Origin: Thioalkalivibrio nitratireducens
GTDB taxonomy: Bacteria > Pseudomonadota > Gammaproteobacteria > Ectothiorhodospirales > Ectothiorhodospiraceae
NCBI GenBank assembly: GCA_011390385.1
Contig: JAABSN010000015.1
Span: forward strand, 1-32,010
DNA length: 32,010 bases
Direction: 5' to 3'
In this document: one piece after another, positions 19,345-27,574 of the stretch
Layout of the letters: each line of letters opens with the position of its first letter
Position numbering within the stretch: position 1 is the stretch's first letter
The notes under the pieces: model-generated
Database searches by the model: none
What the model was told of the DNA's origin: nothing
The model's input: only the letters and a program-made list of their open reading frames with translations
Program-made: the position numbers and the translations under genes

Positions 19345-20244
19345 ATGAGTGACCCCCTTTTTGAAAGCCAAATTCCCGGACTCACGCTGATCCGCCGGGG
19401 CAAGGTACGCGACCTCTATGCCGTAGGCGAGGAGCACCTGCTGATGGTGACCACCGACCGCCTGTCGGCCTTCGACGTGGTGCTGCCTACACCCATTCCC
19501 GACAAGGGACGCGTCCTGACCGCGATCACGGTGTTCTGGATGCGCAAGGTCGAGGCCACGCTCGGCATTCCCAACCAGTTGACCGACATCGACCTCGCCG
19601 AGGTGGTGCCGGATCCGTCGGTCCGGGCACCACTCGAGGGCCGCAGCCTTGTGGTCCGGCGTTTGCACCCACTGCCGGTGGAAGCGGTTGTGCGCGGATA
19701 CCTGGCCGGCTCTGGCTGGAAGCACTATCAGGCCTCCGGTGCCGTGTGTGGCATCGACCTTCCAGACGGACTGGAATTTGCCGGCCAGCTACCGGAGCCC
19801 TTGTTCACGCCGAGCACCAAGGCCGGCGCTGGCGAGCACGACGCGAGCATCGATTTCAACAAACTGGTCGCCCTTCTCGACGAGAAGACGGCCGGAGAGG
19901 TACGTGACAGTGCGCTCGCGATCTACGCAATGGCTCGGGAGCACGCGCGGCGCCGGGGGATCCTCGTCGCCGACACCAAGTTCGAATTCGGGCAGGACGC
20001 GGAAGGACGGCTGCACCTGATTGACGAAGTGCTGACTCCGGATTCGTCCCGCTTCTGGCCGGAGGAGCGCTACCGAACCGGAATCAGCCCGGAGTCCTTC
20101 GACAAGCAGTTTGTCCGCGACTACCTGGAACGGTTGGACTGGAACAAGAAGGCCCCCGGCCCGGAGATCCCCGATGACATCGCTGCGCGCACGGCCGAGC
20201 GTTACCGGGAGGCTTTGCGGCAGCTCACCGCTGCTCCCGACTGA
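19345..20244 (+). CDS. purC: Phosphoribosylaminoimidazole-succinocarboxamide synthase (SAICAR synthase)
   Basis: De novo purine step that ligates aspartate to CAIR with ATP. The 299 residues belong to the longer, Ade1-like form, not the roughly 237-residue E. coli form. Diagnostic stretches are RRGKVRDLYAVGEEHLLMVTTDRLSAFDVVLPT, VEAVVRGYLAGSGWKHY, FEFGQDAEGRLHLIDEVLTPDSSRFW and SFDKQFVRDYLE. GGAG is only one base before the ATG, so the start is set mainly by family match. The gene is convergent with pabB. Confidence 0.96.
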   Translation: MSDPLFESQIPGLTLIRRGKVRDLYAVGEEHLLMVTTDRLSAFDVVLPTPIPDKGRVLTAITVFWMRKVEATLGIPNQLTDIDLAEVVPDPSVRAPLEGRSLVVRRLHPLPVEAVVRGYLAGSGWKHYQASGAVCGIDLPDGLEFAGQLPEPLFTPSTKAGAGEHDASIDFNKLVALLDEKTAGEVRDSALAIYAMAREHARRRGILVADTKFEFGQDAEGRLHLIDEVLTPDSSRFWPEERYRTGISPESFDKQFVRDYLERLDWNKKAPGPEIPDDIAARTAERYREALRQLTAAPD

Positions 20245-20245
20245 A

Positions 20246-20267
20246 ACCTCGGCATCTGGCCCGAGGT
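20246..20267 (+). terminator. Small hairpin after purC
   Basis: A perfect 7-bp dyad, ACCTCGG/CCGAGGT with an 8-nt loop, starts two bases after the purC stop. No T run follows on either strand, so it is at best a weak or factor-assisted terminator in the convergent purC/pabB gap. Confidence 0.35.
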
Positions 20268-20311
20268 GGCCGCCAGGCACTGACGCGAAGTTCGGAAAAG
20301 GCTTGACCGCC

Positions 20312-21514
20312 TCAGTCCCGGCCGACCAGACCCTGCAGGTAGCGCGTCTTCCATAAAGCCTCTTCCCATTCGCCTTCGGCGGTGCTGTCCTGCACCACTC
20401 CGCCCCCCACGTTGGCGAGTATCCGCCCGTCCTCGAACAGGCGCAGACTGCGGATCGCGACCGACCAGCACTGATCGCCCGACGGCGCGGCCCAACCAAT
20501 CGCACCGCAATAGACCCCACGCGGGAAGGGTTCCAGTTCAGCGATGATCTGCATCGCGCGGATCTTTGGGGCGCCGGTCACCGAGCCGCAGGGAAAGAGC
20601 GCCGCCATCAGGTCCGGAAGGCCTGCACCTTCTACCAGCCTGCCCTGAATGCGGCTGCTCATCTGATGCACGGTGGCGTAACTGTCGATAGCAAAGAGCT
20701 CGGGCACCCGGACCGAGCCGATCCGCGAAACGCGCGCAATGTCATTGCGCAACAGATCCACGATCATCAGGTTTTCAGCCTGCACCTTCGCGCTTGCGGC
20801 CAACTCGGTCTTCAGCCGCATGTCCTCGCGCGCATCCGGGCTGCGCGGGGCCGTGCCCTTCATCGGACGGCTTTCTATGACCCCGTCGCGCACCCGGAAG
20901 AACAACTCGGGACTGCGCGAGATGATCACCGGCCCCTCGGTCAGATCGATGAAGGCGCCAAAGCCCACCGACTGGCGCACACGCAACGCCCCATACAGCC
21001 CCAGCGCCAGGCCGGAAAGGAGCCGGGTCTCCATCGGAAAGGTGAGATTGACCTGATAGCAATCTCCGGACCCGATATAGGCGTGCAAGCGCGCGAACGC
21101 GGCCTCGTATTGCACTCGCGACACCTGCGGCCGCAATGGAGCGAGCACCACGTTTTCACATTGCGCTTCAGCCCGTGCGATGAGATCGTCAGCCGCTTTC
21201 GGCCCCTCGAACACACCCAACGCCACCAGGGGCGCGCCAGGGTCGGGCTTGAGACTGCAGCGTAGCCGAGCCTCGAACATGTGGCCCGCCTCATAGCCCA
21301 GATAGCCCGCGATCCACCCCCCTGCGAGACGAGCCGCCTCGGCCTCGGCCAGCACGGGCGCGACCTCTTCGGGATGGTACGCAACCAGGAGACGCACTGG
21401 CGACTCAAACAGCGCGGGACGGCCCCCTGGGCCATGCTCGATCAGGATCACGGGCAACCTGCCTTGTCTCCATGCTTTTCGCGTTGCATGCGGTGCGATA
21501 GGGACGTCTAGCAC
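20312..21514 (-). CDS. pabB: Aminodeoxychorismate synthase component I
   Basis: Converts chorismate plus ammonia to 4-amino-4-deoxychorismate on the way to p-aminobenzoate and folate. The 400 residues contain the chorismate-binding core: GDCYQVNLTFP, PVIISRSPELFF, PMKGTAPR with K219 (the lysine separates PabB from anthranilate synthase, which has alanine here), LMIVDLLRNDIARV, and CGSVTGAPKIRAM. The start appears to be GTG, with no in-frame ATG nearby. The N-terminus resembles synthases often fused to a PabC lyase, but this protein ends after the synthase domain. Confidence 0.93.
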   Translation of the reverse strand: MLDVPIAPHATRKAWRQGRLPVILIEHGPGGRPALFESPVRLLVAYHPEEVAPVLAEAEAARLAGGWIAGYLGYEAGHMFEARLRCSLKPDPGAPLVALGVFEGPKAADDLIARAEAQCENVVLAPLRPQVSRVQYEAAFARLHAYIGSGDCYQVNLTFPMETRLLSGLALGLYGALRVRQSVGFGAFIDLTEGPVIISRSPELFFRVRDGVIESRPMKGTAPRSPDAREDMRLKTELAASAKVQAENLMIVDLLRNDIARVSRIGSVRVPELFAIDSYATVHQMSSRIQGRLVEGAGLPDLMAALFPCGSVTGAPKIRAMQIIAELEPFPRGVYCGAIGWAAPSGDQCWSVAIRSLRLFEDGRILANVGGGVVQDSTAEGEWEEALWKTRYLQGLVGRD

Positions 21515-21645
21515 CTGCGCGAACGAGGCGGTCCGCCCGACCAGTGGCCGATCATTGACGCCGCCTCAAACCCGCACGACAGCCCGAACACGGTCGGTCC
21601 GGCAGGCAACCCGGAACATGTCTTCCGCTTCGCGGCATTGCCGGC

Positions 21646-23118
21646 TCAGTGATCGAATTCGTCGACGGCCGGCTCCTGTGGCCCGCCCTTACGACCGGCA
21701 GACCCCTTGCGCTCGCGGAAGAGGCCCCAATTGCGTCGGCGGGTCCACAAGGCCTTGCGCCCTACCCCGAGCATCTTCGCCAGCTCGATTTCGTTATACT
21801 CGTCCTGGTAACGCAGGATGAATTCCCGGATGTAGTCCTCCACTGACAGCGGCCGGAATTCGTCCTGGTTCTCCGGTTCCTTCCGGCTGGTGGCTGCGGG
21901 CATCATGTCGCGCAGATCCCGGGGCGTCAGCATATCCCCCTCAGCGAGGATGACCGCCCGCTCGATCAGGTTCTCCAACTCCCGCACGTTGCCTGGCCAG
22001 TGGTGATTGTTGAGAAACTCTGCGAACTCCGGGCTGATCCCCCGCACGCGCTTGCCGATCTTGCCGCTGTAATAATCGATGAAACGCTGCGCAAGGATCT
22101 CGATATCGCCGGGGCGATCACGCAACGGGGGTACCTGAATGTTGATGACGTTCAGCCGATAATAAAGGTCCTCACGGAAGTTGCCCCGCGCGGCCTCCAC
22201 AGCCAGGTCCTTGTTGGTCGCAGCGATGAAACGGACATCGACATTGTAGACCTGGCTCGCACCCACTGGACGAACCTGTCTCTCCTGAATCACCCGCAGC
22301 AATTTCACTTGCAGGCCGATCGCCAGCTCGGAAATCTCGTCCAGCAACAGGGTTCCGCCATTGGCCTCTCGGACCAGACCCTCGCTGGAGGCTACCGCAC
22401 CTGTGTAGGCTCCCTTCACATGACCGAACAGTTCTGATTCCAGCAGATCGGCGGGAATCGCGCCGCAGTTGATGGGCACGAAGGGACCGTCGGCGCGGTG
22501 GCTGGCCTGCTGGATCGCACGCGCCACCAACTCCTTGCCGGTGCCGCTCTCCCCCTGGATCAACACATTGGCGTCCGAAGGTGCAACGCGTTCGATCAGG
22601 CTCAGTACCCGCTTGATGGGTTCGCTGGATCCGATCAGGCGTTTGTGATTGTAGGCCTTGTTGAGGCTCTTCTTGAGGATTCGATTTTCGCGCTTGATCT
22701 TGCGTTCGTTGAGCGCGCGGCTAACCGCATGGAGGAAATTGTCGTTGTTGAACGGCTTGATGATGTAGTCGACCGCGCCGCGTCGAAGCGCATCGATGGC
22801 GCTTTCCATGGACGAGAAGCTCGTCATCAGGATCACCGGGATCTCGGGATCCCACTCGTTGACCGACTGAATCACATCCAGACCACTGGCACCCGGCAAC
22901 TTGAGGTCCGTGATCACCAGGTCGAAGTCACTTTCGCGCGCCAGCTTCAAACCGTCGGTGGGATTGTCGACCACCACCGGGTCGTAGCCTTCCAGTTCCA
23001 GCAACAGTTCGATGGATTGGGCGAGCCCGCGATCATCGTCGATCAGCAGGATTCGGTGCAGCCGCGCCGGAGCATCGCTGACTTCGCGCGACGACGCCTT
23101 GTATGCGTTTTTCCTCAT
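21646..23118 (-). CDS. Sigma54-dependent response regulator, NtrC family
   Basis: Activator of RNA polymerase carrying sigma54. In order along 490 residues: receiver domain (ILLIDDD acidic pocket; phospho-acceptor D71 in VITDLKLP; K121 in IIKPF), AAA+ domain with Walker A GESGTGKE (189-196), the sigma54-contacting loop GAYTGA (236-241), GGTLLLDE (Walker B) and WPGNVRELENLIERAV, then a C-terminal helix-turn-helix (IELAKMLGVGRKALWTRRR) and a basic tail. Its ATG overlaps the kinase stop by 4 bp (ATGA), so the two are a cognate pair. Targets are not encoded in the sequence; the nearest sigma54 promoter is upstream of the formate dehydrogenase operon on the same strand. Confidence 0.95.
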   Translation of the reverse strand: MRKNAYKASSREVSDAPARLHRILLIDDDRGLAQSIELLLELEGYDPVVVDNPTDGLKLARESDFDLVITDLKLPGASGLDVIQSVNEWDPEIPVILMTSFSSMESAIDALRRGAVDYIIKPFNNDNFLHAVSRALNERKIKRENRILKKSLNKAYNHKRLIGSSEPIKRVLSLIERVAPSDANVLIQGESGTGKELVARAIQQASHRADGPFVPINCGAIPADLLESELFGHVKGAYTGAVASSEGLVREANGGTLLLDEISELAIGLQVKLLRVIQERQVRPVGASQVYNVDVRFIAATNKDLAVEAARGNFREDLYYRLNVINIQVPPLRDRPGDIEILAQRFIDYYSGKIGKRVRGISPEFAEFLNNHHWPGNVRELENLIERAVILAEGDMLTPRDLRDMMPAATSRKEPENQDEFRPLSVEDYIREFILRYQDEYNEIELAKMLGVGRKALWTRRRNWGLFRERKGSAGRKGGPQEPAVDEFDH

Positions 23119-24230
23119 TTCCCCTCCAGCGACAGGGGAAGCTCGAGCCTGAAACACGCGCCACCCGAGGACTGGTTCTGCACGGAAAGCTCACCACCAT
23201 GTTCCAGGGCGAGTTCGTAGCTGATCGCGAGTCCGAGACCGGAGCCCTGGTTGCCGGCCTTGGTGGAGAAGAATGGCTCGAAAATCCGGTCCAGATGTTC
23301 CTCCGGGATACCCGGCCCGGAGTCGGCAATCGTCACCACCACCATGCGACCGGTCGCGGCATCGGACATTGTCAAGTCGACTTCGATCCGCACCTCGCCA
23401 TGGCCGCCCAACGCCTGCATGCTGTTCAGCAGAATGTTGAAAAACACCTGGCGCAGTTCGTGCAGACGCCCGGAGACCCGCGCCGCCGGGTTCTGCTGGC
23501 GTCGAATGGATATGCCTCCAAGGCCGCCGGCTTCGCTCTTCAATTCACCGAGCAGACCCGACTGACCATCCACGACCAGCAGTGCCAGAGCTTCGTCAAT
23601 CGCATGGTCCACCGCAAAAACATGGCATTCCTCGGAGACCCGCGAGAACTCGCTCACGCGGCTGGATACCTCGAGAATTCTGCGTACGTTCGAGGCAATG
23701 GCGTCCAGTCCACGCTTCAGTATCGTGTCGTCGGTCTGTACACGAGACTGAAGAATCTGGACCATGGAATAGGTCGCCGCGAGAGGATTACTAACCTCGT
23801 GGCACACCCCTGCCAGCATGAAACCCAGGGACGCCAGGCGCACGGTCTGCGCCGAGCGCAGTTCCATCTTGCGCATCGCGGTTTCGTCGCAGAGCACTAC
23901 GAGGCTCCCTTGCGACAAACGCCGGACATACAGACGAAGATGCGCTTCTTCCGACCCGGAGGACAGGCTCAGTGGCGCTTCCTGAGTGGTAGCCCAACGC
24001 GGGTTGCCTTGAAGCACCCGGTCGAGATCGGGGAACAGCGTTTCGAAGGATTCGCCCGCGGGCGCCTGCACCAAGCCACTGGCTTCCAGGGCCGGGGTAT
24101 TCACGTGAATGACCTTCCCCGCGTCATCAAGCCATATGGCAGGCCACGGGAACGCCTCGACGATCTCGTCGCCAATCGTCGCGGTCGTCGGGCTCGGTAC
24201 GGTCATGATCTGTGCATTGTACCTGTTCAA
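23115..24230 (-). CDS. Cytosolic sensor histidine kinase (NtrB/AtoS-like), partner of the NtrC-type regulator
   Basis: 371 residues from a TTG start at 24230, or 363 from the ATG at 24206; neither has a strong ribosome binding site. No transmembrane segment is seen. The N-terminal part looks like a PAS sensor ([14 protein letters not shown]). The HisKA H-box is [17 protein letters not shown], with H144 counted from the TTG. The ATPase domain has the N-box [13 protein letters not shown], the G1 box ADSGPGIP, the F-box FEPFFSTK and the G2 box GSGLGLAI. The ligand is unknown; position downstream of formate dehydrogenase suggests a formate, redox or carbon/nitrogen signal, but that is inference. 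Confidence 0.93.
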   Translation of the reverse strand: MNRYNAQIMTVPSPTTATIGDEIVEAFPWPAIWLDDAGKVIHVNTPALEASGLVQAPAGESFETLFPDLDRVLQGNPRWATTQEAPLSLSSGSEEAHLRLYVRRLSQGSLVVLCDETAMRKMELRSAQTVRLASLGFMLAGVCHEVSNPLAATYSMVQILQSRVQTDDTILKRGLDAIASNVRRILEVSSRVSEFSRVSEECHVFAVDHAIDEALALLVVDGQSGLLGELKSEAGGLGGISIRRQQNPAARVSGRLHELRQVFFNILLNSMQALGGHGEVRIEVDLTMSDAATGRMVVVTIADSGPGIPEEHLDRIFEPFFSTKAGNQGSGLGLAISYELALEHGGELSVQNQSSGGACFRLELPLSLEGK

Positions 24231-24531
24231 TGTGTCTCTCTACGTGACGTGGATCTCTTTGAACAACCTGGCGCAGCGTCTCTCCTTGTCCTTTCACGTA
24301 GCACCACGCCGCCCCTCACCACTGCAGGAGGCAGAACCGCGGCTTGGTCTGCACGATAGCTTGGGGGCGGATCTTGTGTGTTGGACGTGATTGAGCGGTT
24401 GGGGGTTCCGGGAAACGACCGGGCACACCCGGAGAACCCGAGAAGTGACCGCTCGTACGTGGCTTCCCCGATCCTACCTGTCAGGGCATCGGTCGCAGAA
24501 GAGCTTGCGTGAAATCCCTTCAGCTCCAGCA

Positions 24532-24554
24532 TACTGTAATTCGGAAGTACAGTA
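24532..24554. repeat. Perfect 7-bp inverted repeat TACTGTA-N9-TACAGTA
   Basis: Half-sites at 24532-24538 and 24548-24554, about 300 bp upstream of the kinase gene. The half-sites equal those of the E. coli LexA box, but the spacer is three bases too long for a canonical SOS box. It could be an operator for another dimeric regulator or an RNA hairpin. Confidence 0.5.
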
Positions 24555-24687
24555 GCAGCGCAGCCGGCGCCTCGCCAATTCACGCTCAGGACCAAGGTGG
24601 CTCCTCAGCACCACCAGGATCGGATCTAGCCACACTGGGCGAGTGTCAGCCCGGCCAGGGCGGGATTCGCATCATTCGCCCGACCCT

Positions 24688-24731
24688 CGCGTGCAGCGAG
24701 TCCGATTCATGCCTCGACCTCGCTGCACGCG
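24688..24731. repeat. Perfect 13-bp inverted repeat just downstream of fdsA
   Basis: Arms CGCGTGCAGCGAG (24688-24700) and CTCGCTGCACGCG (24719-24731) with an 18-nt spacer, ending 30 bp past the fdsA stop. There is no T run on the minus strand, so it may be an mRNA-stabilising hairpin, a non-canonical terminator or a protein-binding site. Confidence 0.65.
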
Positions 24732-24760
24732 CGTCTCCCACGCCTTCCCCGATCAACCCG

Positions 24761-27574
24761 CTAGCTTTGCACCACTTGCCGCTCCGACTGCGACTCCGCC
24801 GAGGTCGCCGGGCTTACCCGGGTAGCGCAGAACTTGAACTCGGGAATCTTGCCATAGGGGTCAAGGGCCTCGTTGGTCAGCAGGTTCGCGGCAGCCTCAT
24901 GGTACGCGAACGGCATGAACACCGAGCGTCGAGCCATTCCGCGGTCCGCGCGCGCCATCGCCATGATCTCACCCCGACGAGAAGTGATGACCACACGCTG
25001 ACCCGGCTGAATCCCCAGATCCACCAGGTCCTCGGGGTGGAGGCTGGCAACTGCCTCGGGCTCGATGGCATTCAGCACCGCCGCATGGCGGGTCATGCTC
25101 CCGGTGTGCCAGTGCTCCAGCTGCCGCCCCGTGGTAAAGACGAACGGATAGTCGGAGTCCGGCAGCTCGTCGGCATGCACATATTGGGCGGGGACGAAGC
25201 GGGCGCGACCACTGGCGGTGGGGAAGCTCTGCTGGAAGATGATGGGCTCCCCCGGGTCGCCTTCCTCTCGCAGAGGATAGGTCAGTGTATGCTCGGCCTC
25301 GAGCCTGTCCCAGGTCATACCCCCGAGGCTTGGTGTGGCCAGGCGCATCTCCTCGAACACATCCCGCACGGACCCGTAGGACCACGCCAACCCCAGTCCC
25401 TCGGCCATCTGCTGGATGATCGACAGGTCCTGGCGCGCTTCCCCGGGGGGGTCGATGGCCTGGCGCCCAAGCTGGACTCGCCGGTCGGTGTTGGTGAACG
25501 TACCGGTCTTTTCCGGGAAAGCGGAGGCGGGCAGAATGACGTCGGCAAAGCCTGCGGTCTCAGTGAAGAAGATGTCCTGCACCACCAGATGCTCGAGCTG
25601 GGCCAATGCCTCCCGGGCGTGGTTCAGGTTGGGATCCGACATGGCCGGGTTTTCACCCATGATGTACATGCCGTGAATCTGGCCCTCGTGGATCGCGGTC
25701 ATGATTTCCACGACTGTGAGCCCTGGCTTGGGATCCAGCGCGGCATCCCAAAGCTGCTCGAACCGCTTCTGCACAGCCGGGTCGTCCACCCGCTGGTAGT
25801 CGGGGTAGACCATCGGAATCAGGCCGACATCCGAGGCCCCCTGCACATTGTTCTGGCCGCGCAGGGGATGCAGGCCGGTGCCGGGGCGTCCGATCTGGCC
25901 CGTAAGCAGGGCCAGCGCAATGAGGCAGCGCGCATTGTCGGTACCATGGATGTGCTGGGAGATGCCCATGCCCCAGAAAATCATGGCTCCCTTGGCGGTA
26001 GCGTAGAGCCGCGCGACTTCGCGGATGGTTGCGGCAGAAATACCGGTGATGCCCGCGACCTGCTCCGGGGGATAGTTCATCACGTTCTGCTTGAGCGCCT
26101 CGTAACCCTCGGTATGGTCACGGATGTAGGCGTCGTTTTGCAGCCCTTCTTCAATGATCGTGTACATCATGGCATTCAACAGCGGCACGTCGGTGTCGGC
26201 GTTGAACTGCAAGGTATACGCAGCATGGCGCGCCAATTCCGACCGGTAGGGGTCGATGAGAATCAGCTTCTTGCCGTTCTTCGCTGCATTCTTCATGAAA
26301 GTGGCAGCCACCGGGTGATTCACGGTGGGCCGCGCACCAATGACGATGATGACCTCTGCCTCGGCCACATCCTCCACCTGGTTCGACACGGAACCGGAGC
26401 CGATGGTCTCCAGCATGGCAGCAACCGATGACGCGTGGCACAAGCGGGTACAGTGATCCACGTTGTTGGTACGGAAACCGGTGCGGACGAGCTTCTGGAA
26501 CAAGTATGCCTCTTCGTTGCTGCCCTTGGCCGAGCCGAAGCCAGCCAAGGCTGCCCCGCCCTTGTCGTCGCGGATGCGACGAAGGCCGCCGGTGGCCTTT
26601 TCCAGTGCCTCTTCCCAACTCGCCTCGCGGAAGTACTCATGCATCCGCTCGCGCCCGAGCACTTCGGCCGTCTTGGCCTTGCCCTCGCGCCGGATCAGGG
26701 GCTTGGTCAGGCGGTTCGCATGATGGACATAGTCGAAGCCATAGCGACCCTTCACACACAGGCGACTGTGGTTGGAGGGGCCGTCGCGGCCATCGGTGTA
26801 GAGGATAGTGTTGTCCTTCACATGATAGGTGAGCAGGCAACCGACGCCACAGTAGGGGCAGACCGATTCCACCTGCTTGTCGGCCACCGTCTTGCCGACC
26901 TCGAGGGCGGGCATCAGGGCGCCCGTGGGGCACGCCTGGACGCACTCGCCGCAGGTCACACAGGTGCTGTCGCCCATCGGATCATCGAGGTCGAAGACGA
27001 TCTTGGAATGTCCACCCCGGAAGGCGTAGCCGATGACATCGTTGACCTGTTCCTCCCGGCAGGCGCGGACACAACGCGTGCACTGGATGCAGGTATCCAG
27101 ATTCACGGCAATGGCGGCGTTGCTGAGATCGCGGGTGGGTTGCGGTCGCTGCCCGAAACGCGGGCTGCTCAGCCCCAGCTTGCCGACCCAATGGTCAAGC
27201 TCCGAATTCGGCGTATGCGGCGAGGCCGCCTGGTCGGGCATATCGGCCAGCAGCAGCTCAAGTACCATGCGCTGGGACAGCCGCGCCCGGTCGTTGTCAC
27301 TGCGTACGACCATTCCCTCCTTGGGTGCTCGACAGCAGGAGGGAGCGAGAACCCGTTCACCCTCGATCTCGACCATGCAGGAGCGGCAGTTGCCCACCGC
27401 GCGATACCCTTCCATGTAGCAAAGGCTGGGGATCTCGACACCGACCCGCCGGGCCGCCTGAAGGATGGTCTCGCCCTCCAGGGCCTCCATCGACTGGCCG
27501 TTGAGTTCGAATCGGATCGTTGTCTCGTCGACAGGGCGAAGATTGGCAGTCACTTGCTGGGAATTTGCAGTCAT
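24761..27574 (-). CDS. fdsA: NAD-dependent formate dehydrogenase, catalytic alpha subunit
   Basis: Molybdenum or tungsten bis-pyranopterin enzyme oxidising formate to CO2. Along 937 residues: an N-terminal [2Fe-2S] domain (C52, C63, C66, C80), two ferredoxin-type [4Fe-4S] motifs (CIQCTRCVRAC, 162-172; CVTCGECVQAC, 205-215), the [4Fe-4S] motif of the catalytic core (C239, C242, C246, C273), and the metal-binding cysteine C379 in NVDHCTRLCH, where E. coli FdhF has selenocysteine followed by the conserved histidine. The C-terminal molydopterin-binding domain includes FTTGRQLEHWHTGSMT. No signal peptide, so cytosolic. The NuoG-type HxxxCxxCxxxxxC motif is not seen. The ATG overlaps the stop of the diaphorase gene by 4 bp (ATGA). 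No fdhD, fdsC or fdsD follows. Confidence 0.95.
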   Translation of the reverse strand: MTANSQQVTANLRPVDETTIRFELNGQSMEALEGETILQAARRVGVEIPSLCYMEGYRAVGNCRSCMVEIEGERVLAPSCCRAPKEGMVVRSDNDRARLSQRMVLELLLADMPDQAASPHTPNSELDHWVGKLGLSSPRFGQRPQPTRDLSNAAIAVNLDTCIQCTRCVRACREEQVNDVIGYAFRGGHSKIVFDLDDPMGDSTCVTCGECVQACPTGALMPALEVGKTVADKQVESVCPYCGVGCLLTYHVKDNTILYTDGRDGPSNHSRLCVKGRYGFDYVHHANRLTKPLIRREGKAKTAEVLGRERMHEYFREASWEEALEKATGGLRRIRDDKGGAALAGFGSAKGSNEEAYLFQKLVRTGFRTNNVDHCTRLCHASSVAAMLETIGSGSVSNQVEDVAEAEVIIVIGARPTVNHPVAATFMKNAAKNGKKLILIDPYRSELARHAAYTLQFNADTDVPLLNAMMYTIIEEGLQNDAYIRDHTEGYEALKQNVMNYPPEQVAGITGISAATIREVARLYATAKGAMIFWGMGISQHIHGTDNARCLIALALLTGQIGRPGTGLHPLRGQNNVQGASDVGLIPMVYPDYQRVDDPAVQKRFEQLWDAALDPKPGLTVVEIMTAIHEGQIHGMYIMGENPAMSDPNLNHAREALAQLEHLVVQDIFFTETAGFADVILPASAFPEKTGTFTNTDRRVQLGRQAIDPPGEARQDLSIIQQMAEGLGLAWSYGSVRDVFEEMRLATPSLGGMTWDRLEAEHTLTYPLREEGDPGEPIIFQQSFPTASGRARFVPAQYVHADELPDSDYPFVFTTGRQLEHWHTGSMTRHAAVLNAIEPEAVASLHPEDLVDLGIQPGQRVVITSRRGEIMAMARADRGMARRSVFMPFAYHEAAANLLTNEALDPYGKIPEFKFCATRVSPATSAESQSERQVVQS

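Larger units (their letters stand above)
24231..24760. other. Non-coding stretch between the formate dehydrogenase operon and the kinase gene
   Basis: 530 bp with no supported gene. Two notable inverted repeats (24532-24554 and 24688-24731) are listed separately. The region should hold the end of the fds transcript and any separate promoter for the kinase/regulator pair. No intrinsic terminator with a T run is visible, so read-through from fdsA into the two-component genes is possible. Confidence 0.6.

Noticed and set aside
24534..24552. SOS (LexA) box in front of the two-component genes
   Set aside because: CTGT and ACAG are 11 bases apart, not the 8 required by the E. coli-type LexA box; kept only as an unassigned dyad.
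24227..24595. A minus-strand ORF of up to 122 codons whose stop overlaps the alternative TTG start of the kinase
   Set aside because: It starts at TTG or at an ATG with no Shine-Dalgarno, third-position GC is only about half, and the product matches nothing; the overlap with a TTG start is weak evidence.
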